Shown: positions 1 through 5,482, counted from the first letter of the stretch. The stretch: DNA of 11,900 nt from an uncultured Collinsella sp. (GCA_958438125.1 CAUBQN010000041.1:1-11900), one strand, 5' to 3'. Numbers and translations: made by a program. Notes: generated by a model from the sequence alone, not told the origin.

Positions 1-40
1 CGTTACGAGCAAGCGATGCCAAGAGAGCTCGGACTTTCAC
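1..40 (-). CDS. Start of a leftward CDS leaving the window (partial, unknown)
   Basis: A GTG codon at 40-38 (minus strand) opens a frame that stays open to the window edge and reads MKVRALLASLARN. It is preceded by AGGAGG with about 6 nt spacing, which is an excellent ribosome binding site and the main reason to call it. The basic-then-hydrophobic beginning would suit the start of a signal peptide or membrane protein, but 13 residues are too few to say. It lies downstream of, and on the same strand as, the 164-334 gene, so the two could be co-transcribed. Confidence 0.45.
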   Translation of the reverse strand, partial: MKVRALLASLARN

Positions 41-163
41 CGGATCCCTCCTAATTTAGGAACTATTAGGTTGAAGGCGAGCGATACACTTTGGATGGCA
101 GCGCGGTGGGCGCCTGGTCATTTCCTTCCACCTTAATCTGCTTGTCTGCCGCGCCGTCGCTTC

Positions 164-334
164 TCAAATAGCTAGGCCAAATCGAAGAACGCGCGGGGCG
201 CCGGTGATCAACCCGAGAATGCCGATGGCACGGATAAGGCGGGGATGACGGCCGAAGCCGTTCGGCCATACGGTAAGGACCGTTGCAAAACCGAGGTGGC
301 CCAGAAGTTCAAACACTTGCCAAAAGCCAGTCAC
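164..334 (-). CDS. Small hydrophobic protein of unknown function (56 aa)
   Basis: A 56-codon leftward frame starts at GTG (334-332) and ends at TGA (166-164). It is preceded by a GGGAGGGGG ribosome binding site about 5 nt away, and an in-frame stop lies not far upstream, so it is not the tail of a larger gene. The product is hydrophobic with scattered basic residues: an N-terminal aromatic/leucine stretch (FWQVFELLGHLGFATVLTVW, residues about 4-23), then a basic linker (FGRHPRLIR), then a second apolar stretch (AIGILGLITG). This suggests a small protein with one or two membrane-associated helices. It is transcribed away from the partition operon, perhaps together with the partial gene at the window edge. 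I do not recognise the family. An overlapping frame with arginine/proline-rich composition (66-269) is more likely the shadow. Confidence 0.5.
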   Translation of the reverse strand: MTGFWQVFELLGHLGFATVLTVWPNGFGRHPRLIRAIGILGLITGAPRVLRFGLAI

Positions 335-417
335 CACAACCCCCTCCCTCTCCCAACTGAGTCTTCATTTATCGTATCAAGGCGCAAACCAGAAAGGTAC
401 GCGTGATCGTGATTGTA

Positions 418-467
418 TCTAGAAATCTTCTGGTAAGTTTCTATAAAACTTCTAGAGTATTTCTAGA
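418..467. repeat. Candidate centromere: five 11-bp-phased TCTAGA-type boxes
   Basis: Hexamers begin at 418 (TCTAGA), 429 (TCTGGT), 440 (TCTATA), 451 (TCTAGA) and 462 (TCTAGA), exactly 11 bp apart. The consensus is roughly TTCTAGAA, itself a palindrome. Exact helical phasing upstream of a ParA/RHH pair is typical of type Ib partition sites, where an RHH dimer polymerises along short repeats. The two central boxes are degenerate. The site is probably bound by the protein encoded at 1166-1423. Confidence 0.75.
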
Positions 468-515
468 TTTGCAGGGATTCATGGGTTATGGAGCGTTGCG
501 GTGCAGTAAAATGAA

Positions 516-544
516 TCTAGAAGATTTCTAGAAATGTTCTAGAA
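516..544. promoter_or_regulatory. parA operator: three 11-bp-phased TCTAGAA boxes
   Basis: Intact TCTAGA boxes begin at 516, 527 and 538, in exact 11-bp phase. They lie between a -10-like TAAAAT (507-512) and the parA start at 571, where bound protein would block transcription. The offset to the first array is 54 bp, one base short of phase, so this may be a separate operator rather than a continuation of the centromere. Autoregulation of the par operon by the RHH partner is the natural inference. Confidence 0.65.
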
Positions 545-570
545 GAATTATGGAGAGGACCGGTGCAAAA

Positions 571-1176
571 ATGATCGTTTCGCTGATCAATCTGAAGGGC
601 GGTGTGGGCAAGACGACGAGCTGCATCGCGCTCGCGACGGCCGCCGCTCGCGACGGCAAGGAAGTCGTCGTACTCGACGCGGACCCGCAAGGATCGGCCA
701 CCTTCTGGGCCGATAACGCCGAGGACAACGGCGAGGAACTTCCCTTCGCCGTCGACGCCGCGAACCCCGCAACCGTCAAACGGGCGGCGAAGAAGTTCAA
801 AGGCGATCCGGGCCGCTGGGCCTTCATCGATTGCCCACCCAATGGGGCCATCTTGGACGCGGCGCAGGACGCGTCGGACTTCGTCATCGTGCCGACCGGC
901 ACCGGCAACGCAGACCTCGTGAAAACGGCCGAGACCGTGAAAACGATGGAAGCAAACGGGAGGCCGTACGCCGTGCTTCTTACCCGCGTGCTGACGAACA
1001 CCAACGGTTTCAAGGCTGCGCAGGAAAACCTTGCCGCCGGCGGTATTTCCTACTTCGACACGGCGATCCGCCAGAAGGAGGACCTGAAGGGCTACTTCGG
1101 GCTGCCGTTCGGATCGGCACTCTACGGATACGATGACGTCTACAGCGAGCTCAGGGAGGCCCTGAATGGCCGTTAA
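571..1176 (+). CDS. parA: ParA-type partition ATPase (short, type Ib)
   Basis: Deviant-Walker ParA/MinD-family ATPase that drives plasmid segregation by ATP-dependent, nucleoid-associated patterning. The 201 residues begin MIVSLINLKGGVGKTT, placing the Walker A motif KGGVGKTT at residues 9-16. The A' motif DADPQGS is at 36-42 and the Walker B-like FIDCPP at 85-90. It lacks the N-terminal helix-turn-helix of type Ia ParA proteins, so repression must come from the partner protein. I chose the ATG at 571 rather than 550 because GGAGAGG (552-558) can serve it as ribosome binding site and because family members start right at the first beta strand. The next gene overlaps its 3' end by 11 nt, implying translational coupling. 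Confidence 0.95.
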   Translation: MIVSLINLKGGVGKTTSCIALATAAARDGKEVVVLDADPQGSATFWADNAEDNGEELPFAVDAANPATVKRAAKKFKGDPGRWAFIDCPPNGAILDAAQDASDFVIVPTGTGNADLVKTAETVKTMEANGRPYAVLLTRVLTNTNGFKAAQENLAAGGISYFDTAIRQKEDLKGYFGLPFGSALYGYDDVYSELREALNGR

Positions 1177-1423
1177 AAATAACTTCAATGCATTTGCCAA
1201 CAACAACACCAAGCCGGCCAAAAAGCGCCTCATGGACAACCAGGACACCGCGCACAAGGGTGATGCCGGGACCGACGAGCGCAAGATGATTACGTTTTAC
1301 GTGTCGGCAAAGAAGCACGCAGCCCTGAAGGCCTACTGCAAGCAGGAGGGCAGGACGATGACAGCTGTGATGCAGAACGCTGTCGATGAGCTGCTTAAAG
1401 AGGCGGAAAACGAAGACCGATAG
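1166..1423 (+). CDS. RHH centromere-binding partner of ParA (ParG/omega-like)
   Basis: An 85-residue protein with a flexible, polar, basic N-terminus (residues 1-40) and a C-terminal ribbon-helix-helix fold: beta strand ITFYV (42-46), helix A about 48-61 and helix B about 65-79. This is the organisation of ParG- and omega-type partition proteins, in which the RHH dimer binds short repeats and the mobile tail stimulates ParA ATPase. The ATG at 1166 lies inside the end of parA, with GGGAGG (1154-1159) 6 nt upstream. The likely DNA targets are the 11-bp-phased TCTAGA boxes upstream of parA; the same boxes occur before dnaB and once before the 5213 gene, suggesting a wider regulatory role. Family assignment rests on fold pattern and position, not on a database hit. 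Confidence 0.85.
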   Translation: MAVKNNFNAFANNNTKPAKKRLMDNQDTAHKGDAGTDERKMITFYVSAKKHAALKAYCKQEGRTMTAVMQNAVDELLKEAENEDR

Positions 1424-1457
1424 GTTAGTTTCGGAATCGATGAGAAAAGGAGCCGAT

Positions 1458-1865
1458 ATGACTCAAAGCGAGAAACGCAGGAAGCTCAGCGGCGACATCA
1501 CCACGGAGCTCTGTGGGCTCAGCGGGCTTTCGCAGGTGATGAACACATCCGAAAACGAAGCCCTGTTCGCGCTGGCCGACCTTCTCGGCCCAGCCGTAAA
1601 CCGATTGCTCGGCCTGCTCGAAGAGAGCGACAATATTGATTCGTTCGCCATCCCAGAGGATGCCATCGAAGACTCGACGAAAACGGCCGAGGAGACGCGC
1701 GCCGAAATTTACGACAAGTTCGCCATCGAGCTTCATGGCCTAAAGGGCCTCGCAATGGCAATGGAGGAATCAGGGAGTGAAATCACGCTCGCTCTTTCAG
1801 ACCTTCTAGGCCCAGCCGTAAACCGATTGCTCAATCTGATTGAAGAATTGGAACAAGCATCCTGA
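1458..1865 (+). CDS. Third par-operon gene with an internal duplication, unknown function
   Basis: A 135-residue acidic protein not assigned to a family. I chose the ATG at 1458 because AAAAGGAG (1445-1452) sits 5 nt upstream; the frame is open further 5' but would overlap the RHH gene. Two tandem units are obvious, about residues 14-56 and 89-131. Each has a TEL/IELxGLxGL start and a near-identical core, DLLGPAVNRLL followed by G/N-L-L/I-EE. At DNA level the core (from about 1582 and 1801) is almost unchanged between copies, indicating recent duplication or ongoing conversion. The pattern suggests an all-helical protein with two equivalent binding faces. It lies 34 nt after the RHH gene and before a terminator, so it belongs to the par operon. 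It might be a partition accessory or regulator, but that is position-based only. Confidence 0.8.
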   Translation: MTQSEKRRKLSGDITTELCGLSGLSQVMNTSENEALFALADLLGPAVNRLLGLLEESDNIDSFAIPEDAIEDSTKTAEETRAEIYDKFAIELHGLKGLAMAMEESGSEITLALSDLLGPAVNRLLNLIEELEQAS

Positions 1866-1905
1866 TATCGCATTTCGCGAACATATCTTAATCAAACGTC
1901 AGTCA

Positions 1906-1936
1906 AGAAGAGCACCGGAAGGTGCTTTTTCTTTCT
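1906..1936 (+). terminator. Intrinsic terminator of the par operon
   Basis: The stem AGCACC / GGTGCT (1911-1916, 1921-1926) has a GGAA loop, extends outwards through AAGA/TCTT-type pairs, and is followed by TTTTTCTTT. It lies 40-70 nt after the stop of the 1458 gene. Confidence 0.85.
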
Positions 1937-2224
1937 TGTAGGCTCTCAGATCCGATTTAAGGCATCGAAATAATGCAGTCTGAGGAATACGGTCGAATTG
2001 GTTCCAAAGTGTCAGATATTCGATTCTGTGGCCGTTTCCGTGGTCTACGTGAGGTCGACTGAATGTCGGAATGGATAGCAGCTGAAAAAAGATGCCCTAT
2101 CTGTAGTCACCTCACGATTGCAAAAAGACGTTCGTCTTTCAGTGAGTTTCAAGCAAGGGTTCTAGGCCACTTGTGGCCCTCTCTCTTAATTCTCAATTCT
2201 CTTTTCTCTACATATATAGGGACA
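1937..2224. other. Non-coding region between the par operon and the origin
   Basis: No convincing gene is seen. A small perfect hairpin GGCCAC-TT-GTGGCC lies at 2165-2178. It is followed by a pyrimidine-rich, AT-rich tract (about 2179-2218) rich in CTCTT and AATTCTC motifs that leads straight into the iterons and may assist strand opening. The hairpin could be a weak rightward terminator shielding the origin. A 122-codon frame begins here at 2063 but is mostly made of iteron sequence read as protein, so I reject it. Confidence 0.5.
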
Positions 2225-2225
2225 T

Positions 2226-2344
2226 GTACTCATGCAACGTTAACCCCTATTTATCACGTACTGATGCAACATAAATGTGTACTCATGCAACGTTTTGTGC
2301 GTACTCATGCAACGTTATGTACTGATGCAACGTTGCATGAGTAC
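2226..2344. repeat. Replication iterons: five GTACTSATGCAACGTT repeats
   Basis: Direct repeats begin at 2226, 2258, 2279, 2301 and 2319, all in the same orientation. The second diverges at its last bases (ATGCAACAT). Spacings of 32, 21 and 22 bp are near whole helical turns; the last is 18. The fifth repeat runs into an inverted half-copy, making a 26-bp near-palindrome at 2319-2344. The array lies between AT-rich tracts and upstream of the Rep candidate, as in iteron-type theta origins. The single half-sites here would bind Rep monomers, and the palindromes elsewhere Rep dimers, by analogy with well-studied iteron plasmids. Confidence 0.85.
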
Positions 2345-2389
2345 GCGTTAAGGGGTTATGACAACGCATTCAACTGTGAAGAAATATAT

Positions 2390-2418
2390 TTGAACATCGT
2401 GATATATACGGATATACT
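2390..2418 (+). promoter_or_regulatory. Promoter of the small RHH gene and probably rep
   Basis: TTGAAC (2390-2395) and TATACT (2413-2418) are separated by exactly 17 bp, a strong sigma-A-type promoter about 35 nt before the start codon at 2455. A second possible promoter has its -35 (TTGCAT, 2333-2338) inside the iteron palindrome and a -10-like GTTATG at 2355-2360. Confidence 0.7.
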
Positions 2419-2454
2419 ATTTGCAATGTAAATTCGGCCAGAAAGGTATTTGAG

Positions 2455-2643
2455 ATGGAATCCAAGAAGGACGCAACTCCGTCCAAGAAGCGCGTGTTGC
2501 TCACCCTTCCCGTTGAGCTCGTGGATTATCTTACCGAGGTTACCGAGCAGACCGGAATGAACAAGTCCGGGTATATCGGCGTGCTTTTGCGCAACCAGAT
2601 GCTTCATGAGCGCGAGGATCGGGCTGGCGATGAGGAAAAATAG
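2455..2643 (+). CDS. Small RHH protein, CopG-like copy-control candidate
   Basis: A 62-residue protein with a basic N-terminus followed by a ribbon-helix-helix core: strand RVLLTLP (about residues 13-19), helix A PVELVDYLTEVTEQTG and helix B NKSGYIGVLLRNQMLHE. The strand-helix-GMNKSGYI turn is typical of CopG/Arc-type repressors. An AGAAAGG ribosome binding site lies upstream. Its location between the origin and rep matches copy-number repressors such as CopG of rolling-circle plasmids, although the Rep here is of another type. It probably represses the promoter at 2390-2418, but no operator is obvious other than repeated ATATA motifs around that promoter. An orphan accessory RHH protein is the alternative. 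Confidence 0.75.
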   Translation: MESKKDATPSKKRVLLTLPVELVDYLTEVTEQTGMNKSGYIGVLLRNQMLHEREDRAGDEEK

Positions 2644-2646
2644 GCA

Positions 2647-2688
2647 GAAAAAAAGACTCGCAGCCGCCAAGCAAATGAGTCTTTCTTT
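2647..2688 (+). terminator. Terminator/attenuator-like hairpin in the rep leader
   Basis: The arms AAAGACTC (2652-2659) and GAGTCTTT (2677-2684) are perfect and extend to 12 of 13 pairs through flanking A and T runs, ending in TTTCTTT. The hairpin lies just after the small RHH gene and about 120 nt before rep. It either separates the two genes or acts as an attenuator that limits Rep synthesis. Loop about 17 nt. Confidence 0.65.
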
Positions 2689-2802
2689 CCGACGTGATAT
2701 CGATTTGTCAAGGACATCATACCATAGTACCTTCGGTTCTACCGCTGGTTTTTGTGGATGTACCTTGGCAGATGATGCTGTCGGCTAGAGGTCGTGATAA
2801 TC

Positions 2803-3615
2803 ATGACCAGCTTGGCCAACGCTCTGGCTGCCGCCGTCGGCAGTCAATCTGAAAAATCGAATGATGCCCCTGCGCCGTTCGTGTTCCAAACCGAGCTTTC
2901 GGTTGGTGGAGGCAATCTGGGTACTTCCGCTGCAGCGCCTGTGCTGCAGCGCCCCGTCGCAACCCGTGAGCTCAAGGACTATCCATGGCTTCTCGTGCGC
3001 CTCGGTCTCGTTTCGGTGGTTGGCAAGACGATGCCGAATGGGCGCAAATGCTCGATCGGAACCGTTTTCCTGCTCTCGCATATCGGATCTGGTCTTTCCG
3101 AGCTTCGTGAGTCAACGGCCGTCGAACTTGATATCGATCGGTGCCGAGTGAGTACAACCATCAACGAGATGGTTGGTTGGGGATGGGTCGTGCGCTCGGA
3201 AAGCGGGGCTCTTTCGGTTGACTTTGATGAAATCGGTAACTTTGTCGGCATGTCCAAAAGCGAATTGATTAGCGGTCAGTTCCTTCACGTGCCGCGATTC
3301 ATGCTTGCAAGTGATGCGTTCCACGATGCAGCCTGTGTCGTGTTCGGCGACCTCGTGTCCCAAAGTCTGCTGGACCACCCCCGCGGCGCGATGAAGAACC
3401 CGGAGCTGGCAGAGCTTCTGGGTATTTCCGTCTCCGCGCTCCAAAAGGCCAGGAAGCATCTTGCCGAGCAAGGTTTCATTGAGCTCAAGAAGCAGGGAAA
3501 GCAGGTCGTGCCGGAAATCGCGTCGGGGGCCGCTGTTGCTGCGGTCCGTCTCGAAGATGACCGCATACGAGCACTGGAAGCGATTCTCAAGAAGTCGAGA
3601 AAGAGAAACAAGTAA
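2803..3615 (+). CDS. rep: Replication initiator candidate with two winged-helix domains
   Basis: A 270-residue protein. The ATG at 2803 is preferred over the GTG at 2794 because AGAGGT (2787-2792) is too close to the latter. Residues 1-55 look flexible (Ala/Gly/Ser rich). Residues about 83-140 carry a first winged-helix pattern (TAVELDIDRCRVSTTINEMV, then GWGWV and a beta hairpin). Residues about 165-236 carry a second (NPELAELLGISVSALQKARKHL, then QGFIELKKQGKQVV). A basic tail KKSRKRNK ends it. Two tandem winged helices, iterons upstream and inverted copies of the iteron nearby are the hallmarks of theta-type Rep initiators such as RepA/RepE, although I cannot name the family. The gene ends 1 nt before a 32-bp palindrome. 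A pure transcription regulator is the alternative. Confidence 0.7.
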   Translation: MTSLANALAAAVGSQSEKSNDAPAPFVFQTELSVGGGNLGTSAAAPVLQRPVATRELKDYPWLLVRLGLVSVVGKTMPNGRKCSIGTVFLLSHIGSGLSELRESTAVELDIDRCRVSTTINEMVGWGWVVRSESGALSVDFDEIGNFVGMSKSELISGQFLHVPRFMLASDAFHDAACVVFGDLVSQSLLDHPRGAMKNPELAELLGISVSALQKARKHLAEQGFIELKKQGKQVVPEIASGAAVAAVRLEDDRIRALEAILKKSRKRNK

Positions 3616-3616
3616 C

Positions 3617-3648
3617 TGCGCACTGATGCAACGTTGCATCAGTGCGCA
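3617..3648. repeat. 32-bp perfect palindrome with iteron core (after rep)
   Basis: A perfect 32-bp inverted repeat centred on the core ATGCAACGTTGCAT, with outer arms TGCGCACTG / CAGTGCGCA. It starts 1 nt after the rep stop codon and covers a possible -35 (TTGCAT, 3634-3639) for GATAAT (3655-3660), spacing 15. It is likely a Rep-dimer operator controlling dnaB, and a hairpin at the end of the rep mRNA. Confidence 0.8.
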
Positions 3649-3660
3649 TTAAGGGATAAT

Positions 3661-3688
3661 TCTAGATATTTTCTAGAAAATATCTAGA
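3661..3688. promoter_or_regulatory. Three 11-bp-phased TCTAGA boxes upstream of dnaB
   Basis: TCTAGA begins at 3661, 3672 and 3683, exactly 11 bp apart, the same unit and phase as the arrays upstream of parA. The boxes immediately follow the -10-like GATAAT, so the RHH partition protein would repress here. This links helicase expression to partition-protein level. Confidence 0.75.
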
Positions 3689-3706
3689 AAATAGCAAATT
3701 ATTCAA

Positions 3707-3740
3707 CTGCGTACCAATGCAACGTTGCATTGGTACGCAG
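3707..3740. repeat. 34-bp perfect palindrome with iteron core (dnaB leader)
   Basis: A perfect 34-bp inverted repeat with the same ATGCAACGTTGCAT core and outer arms CTGCGTACCA / TGGTACGCAG. It lies between the TCTAGA boxes and the dnaB ribosome binding site (GGAAGG, 3743-3748). In mRNA it would form a stable hairpin just upstream of the ribosome binding site; in DNA it is a dimeric Rep site. Confidence 0.8.
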
Positions 3741-3754
3741 TAGGAAGGCCAAAT

Positions 3755-5113
3755 ATGCCGTTACCAACGAAACTCCCGTCCAACATCGAAGCAGAAAAGA
3801 AAGTGCTGGCCGCCGCCATGACGAACCGCGTTTCACGCGTGGAAATCGTGGCAAGTTGCACGGAGTCAGATTTTTTCTCTCCGTCGAACAGGACGATCTT
3901 CAAGGCGATTTGCGATCTTGATGCGAAGGGTATCGGGGCCGACTGCGTCTCCGTCATCGATGGGCTTCGGAGCAGCGGAAAGCTCGCTGCCGTCGGTGGC
4001 GAGGCATACGTCATCGAACTCATCTCGGACGACTTTGCTCAGGCGTCGTATGAGCACTACGTTGACATCCTGCGCCGTGACACCGCTCGCCGTAATGTCA
4101 TCGCCGCGACCGCTGAAGTAACGTCGCTAACCAATAACCCGCCGATAGACACCGCGGAATACATCTCCGCAGTCCAGGACACCTTTCTCGCCGCGACCGA
4201 GCAATCCGTCCCAAGCGATTACAAGAGCATGGAAAGCGCTTTACGCCTCGTCCTCGATTCCGCCGAGGCGACCAGGACGGGCGGAGCGACGGACCATGTC
4301 AAAACTGGATTCTCCAAGCTCGATGAGCTTATCGGTTCGTTCGAGCCTGGACAGCTCATCGTCCTCGGCGCTCGGCCAGCGGTCGGTAAGAGTGCTTTCG
4401 CAATCAATCTGGCAACATCGATCGCAAGCGTTGGTACGAAGGTATGCCTCTTCTCGCTGGAGATGACTGCTACCGAAATAGGACAGCGCATACTCGCGAG
4501 CGCGTCGGCCGGCGCTTCAAGCGGCTTGACCATCGGAGCCATCAGGGATGGGCTTATCAAGGAGGGCGACCGCGCCCTGGCTGAGAACATCGTGGCATCC
4601 GTGAGTGCTCTGCCAATCGACATCGACGACACGCCCGGAACGACCGTCGCGTCCATTCGCGCCAAGGCGAGGCGCATGCTTCGCGGGCAAGGAAAGGGAA
4701 TCATCATCGTCGACTACCTGCAGCTGGTTGATGATCCCAAGGGAAGCAAGTTCGAGAGTAGGAACGTTCAGATCGGCAAGATCTCCCGTTCGCTCAAGAT
4801 CCTCGCAAAGGAGCTTAACGTTCCCGTCATTGCGTTATCCCAGCTTTCTCGGCAGGTTGAGAATCGCGTCGGAAAAGTGCCCCAGTTGTCTGATCTTCGC
4901 GACTCCGGCTCGATCGAACAGGACGCCGATATCGTTATGTTCTTGGACCGTTCAGCCGACGATCGAGAGGCGAACATGGATGGACGTCCGGCCAAGGGCA
5001 TCGCGAATGTCATCGTTGCTAAAAACCGAATGGGGGCGACCGGGACTGTTGAGTTCGTCTTCAAGCCGGAGTACTGCCGGTTCTACGTTGCCGCAAGAAA
5101 CGTAGCGCGATAA
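3755..5113 (+). CDS. dnaB: Plasmid-encoded replicative DNA helicase, DnaB family
   Basis: A 452-residue hexameric 5'-3' replicative helicase. The N-terminal DnaB domain (about residues 8-115, starting with the typical PxNIEAEKxVLAAAM) binds primase and loader. The RecA-like C-terminal domain shows Walker A GARPAVGKSA (205-214), FSLEM with the catalytic Glu (233-237), Walker B IIIVDYLQ (316-323), LRDSGSIEQDAD (381-392) and a KNRMGATG arginine-finger segment (423-430). Length is close to chromosomal DnaB (about 450-470). The ATG at 3755 is chosen over the upstream TTG because GGAAGG lies 6 nt before it and the TTG lies inside the palindrome. Carriage of its own helicase, regulated by both site families, suggests that the element loads a dedicated helicase at its origin, independent of the host helicase. 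No helicase loader or primase gene is visible in the window. Confidence 0.95.
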   Translation: MPLPTKLPSNIEAEKKVLAAAMTNRVSRVEIVASCTESDFFSPSNRTIFKAICDLDAKGIGADCVSVIDGLRSSGKLAAVGGEAYVIELISDDFAQASYEHYVDILRRDTARRNVIAATAEVTSLTNNPPIDTAEYISAVQDTFLAATEQSVPSDYKSMESALRLVLDSAEATRTGGATDHVKTGFSKLDELIGSFEPGQLIVLGARPAVGKSAFAINLATSIASVGTKVCLFSLEMTATEIGQRILASASAGASSGLTIGAIRDGLIKEGDRALAENIVASVSALPIDIDDTPGTTVASIRAKARRMLRGQGKGIIIVDYLQLVDDPKGSKFESRNVQIGKISRSLKILAKELNVPVIALSQLSRQVENRVGKVPQLSDLRDSGSIEQDADIVMFLDRSADDREANMDGRPAKGIANVIVAKNRMGATGTVEFVFKPEYCRFYVAARNVAR

Positions 5114-5124
5114 TGCGGTGTATT

Positions 5125-5154
5125 GTGTACTCATGCAACGTTGCATGAGTACAC
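5125..5154. repeat. 30-bp perfect palindrome with iteron core (after dnaB)
   Basis: A perfect 30-bp inverted repeat centred on ATGCAACGTTGCAT with outer arms GTGTACTC / GAGTACAC. It begins 12 nt after the dnaB stop. The likely roles are a Rep operator for the 5213 gene and a 3' hairpin on the dnaB mRNA. Confidence 0.8.
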
Positions 5155-5166
5155 TTTCGCCCAATT

Positions 5167-5194
5167 TCTAGAAGATCCATCGCAATAGATGGAT
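5167..5194 (+). promoter_or_regulatory. Single TCTAGA box and leader hairpin before the 5213 gene
   Basis: One TTTCTAGAA box (TCTAGA at 5167-5172) has no phased neighbour. It is followed by an inverted repeat ATCCATC-GCAATA-GATGGAT (5175-5181, 5188-5194) just ahead of the ribosome binding site AGGGGG (5201-5206). The hairpin could modulate translation. No clear promoter hexamers are seen. Confidence 0.4.
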
Positions 5195-5212
5195 TGAAAA
5201 AGGGGGATCCAT

Positions 5213-5482
5213 ATGTATGGACCGGTGAGCAAGGACGGGCCGTCGATGGAGTTTGGCGAGGTCGGCGAGGAGATCAAAGATGAGGTACGGCGCCGGGTGG
5301 TGAAAGAAATCGTCGCAAAGCTCAAGGTCGATGCCGACGATGTCACCGAGATCACTGGAACCCCGGTCGAGGAGATTGATCCTTTCTGGAGCAAAGAGAA
5401 CCAGAAACACCTAGAGGTAGCTGCAGAAAAGCTTGATTCCGGTAAGGGAGAGATGCACGAGTTCATCCCTTTAAATGACTGA
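5213..5482 (+). CDS. Small acidic protein with a RelB/DinJ antitoxin-like C-terminal tail
   Basis: An 89-residue protein with ATG at 5213 and AGGGGG 6 nt upstream. The first 55 residues are charged and helical (EEIKDEVRRRVVKEIVAKLKV) and do not look like the ribbon-helix-helix start of DinJ. Residues 56-84, beginning DPFWSKENQKHLEVAAEKLD and continuing with SGKGEMHEF, resemble from memory the C-terminal tail of RelB/DinJ antitoxins (pattern PFxSxxNxxxLxxxIxxLxxGKGxxHE), the part that wraps the RelE/YafQ toxin. No RelE-like toxin gene follows; the gene ends in a terminator hairpin. It may therefore be an orphan antitoxin, an anti-addiction factor, or an unrelated protein. Both TCTAGA and iteron-core sites lie upstream, tying it to plasmid maintenance control. 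Confidence 0.75.
   Translation: MYGPVSKDGPSMEFGEVGEEIKDEVRRRVVKEIVAKLKVDADDVTEITGTPVEEIDPFWSKENQKHLEVAAEKLDSGKGEMHEFIPLND

Larger units (their letters stand above)
2179..2450. other. Predicted plasmid origin of replication (oriV)
   Basis: The region combines five iterons (2226-2344), an AT-rich pyrimidine tract on the left (2179-2218) and a second AT-rich tract on the right (about 2381-2430, containing runs of ATATA). I see no clear DnaA box. The assignment follows from the iterons plus an adjacent Rep candidate and a DnaB-type helicase encoded downstream. Boundaries are approximate. Confidence 0.7.

Noticed and set aside
66..269. 67-codon minus frame, proline/arginine-rich
   Set aside because: It overlaps the better-supported 164-334 gene and has shadow-like composition. 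Only its last third (after 164) could be a separate small product, without a ribosome binding site.
517..1284. 255-codon minus-strand frame over parA
   Set aside because: It is the antisense shadow of a ParA gene with complete motifs, and has no independent ribosome binding site or recognisable domain.
2063..2431. 122-codon plus frame across the origin
   Set aside because: Much of it is iteron sequence read as protein (repeated HATL/DATL-like segments), and its other parts do not look coding.
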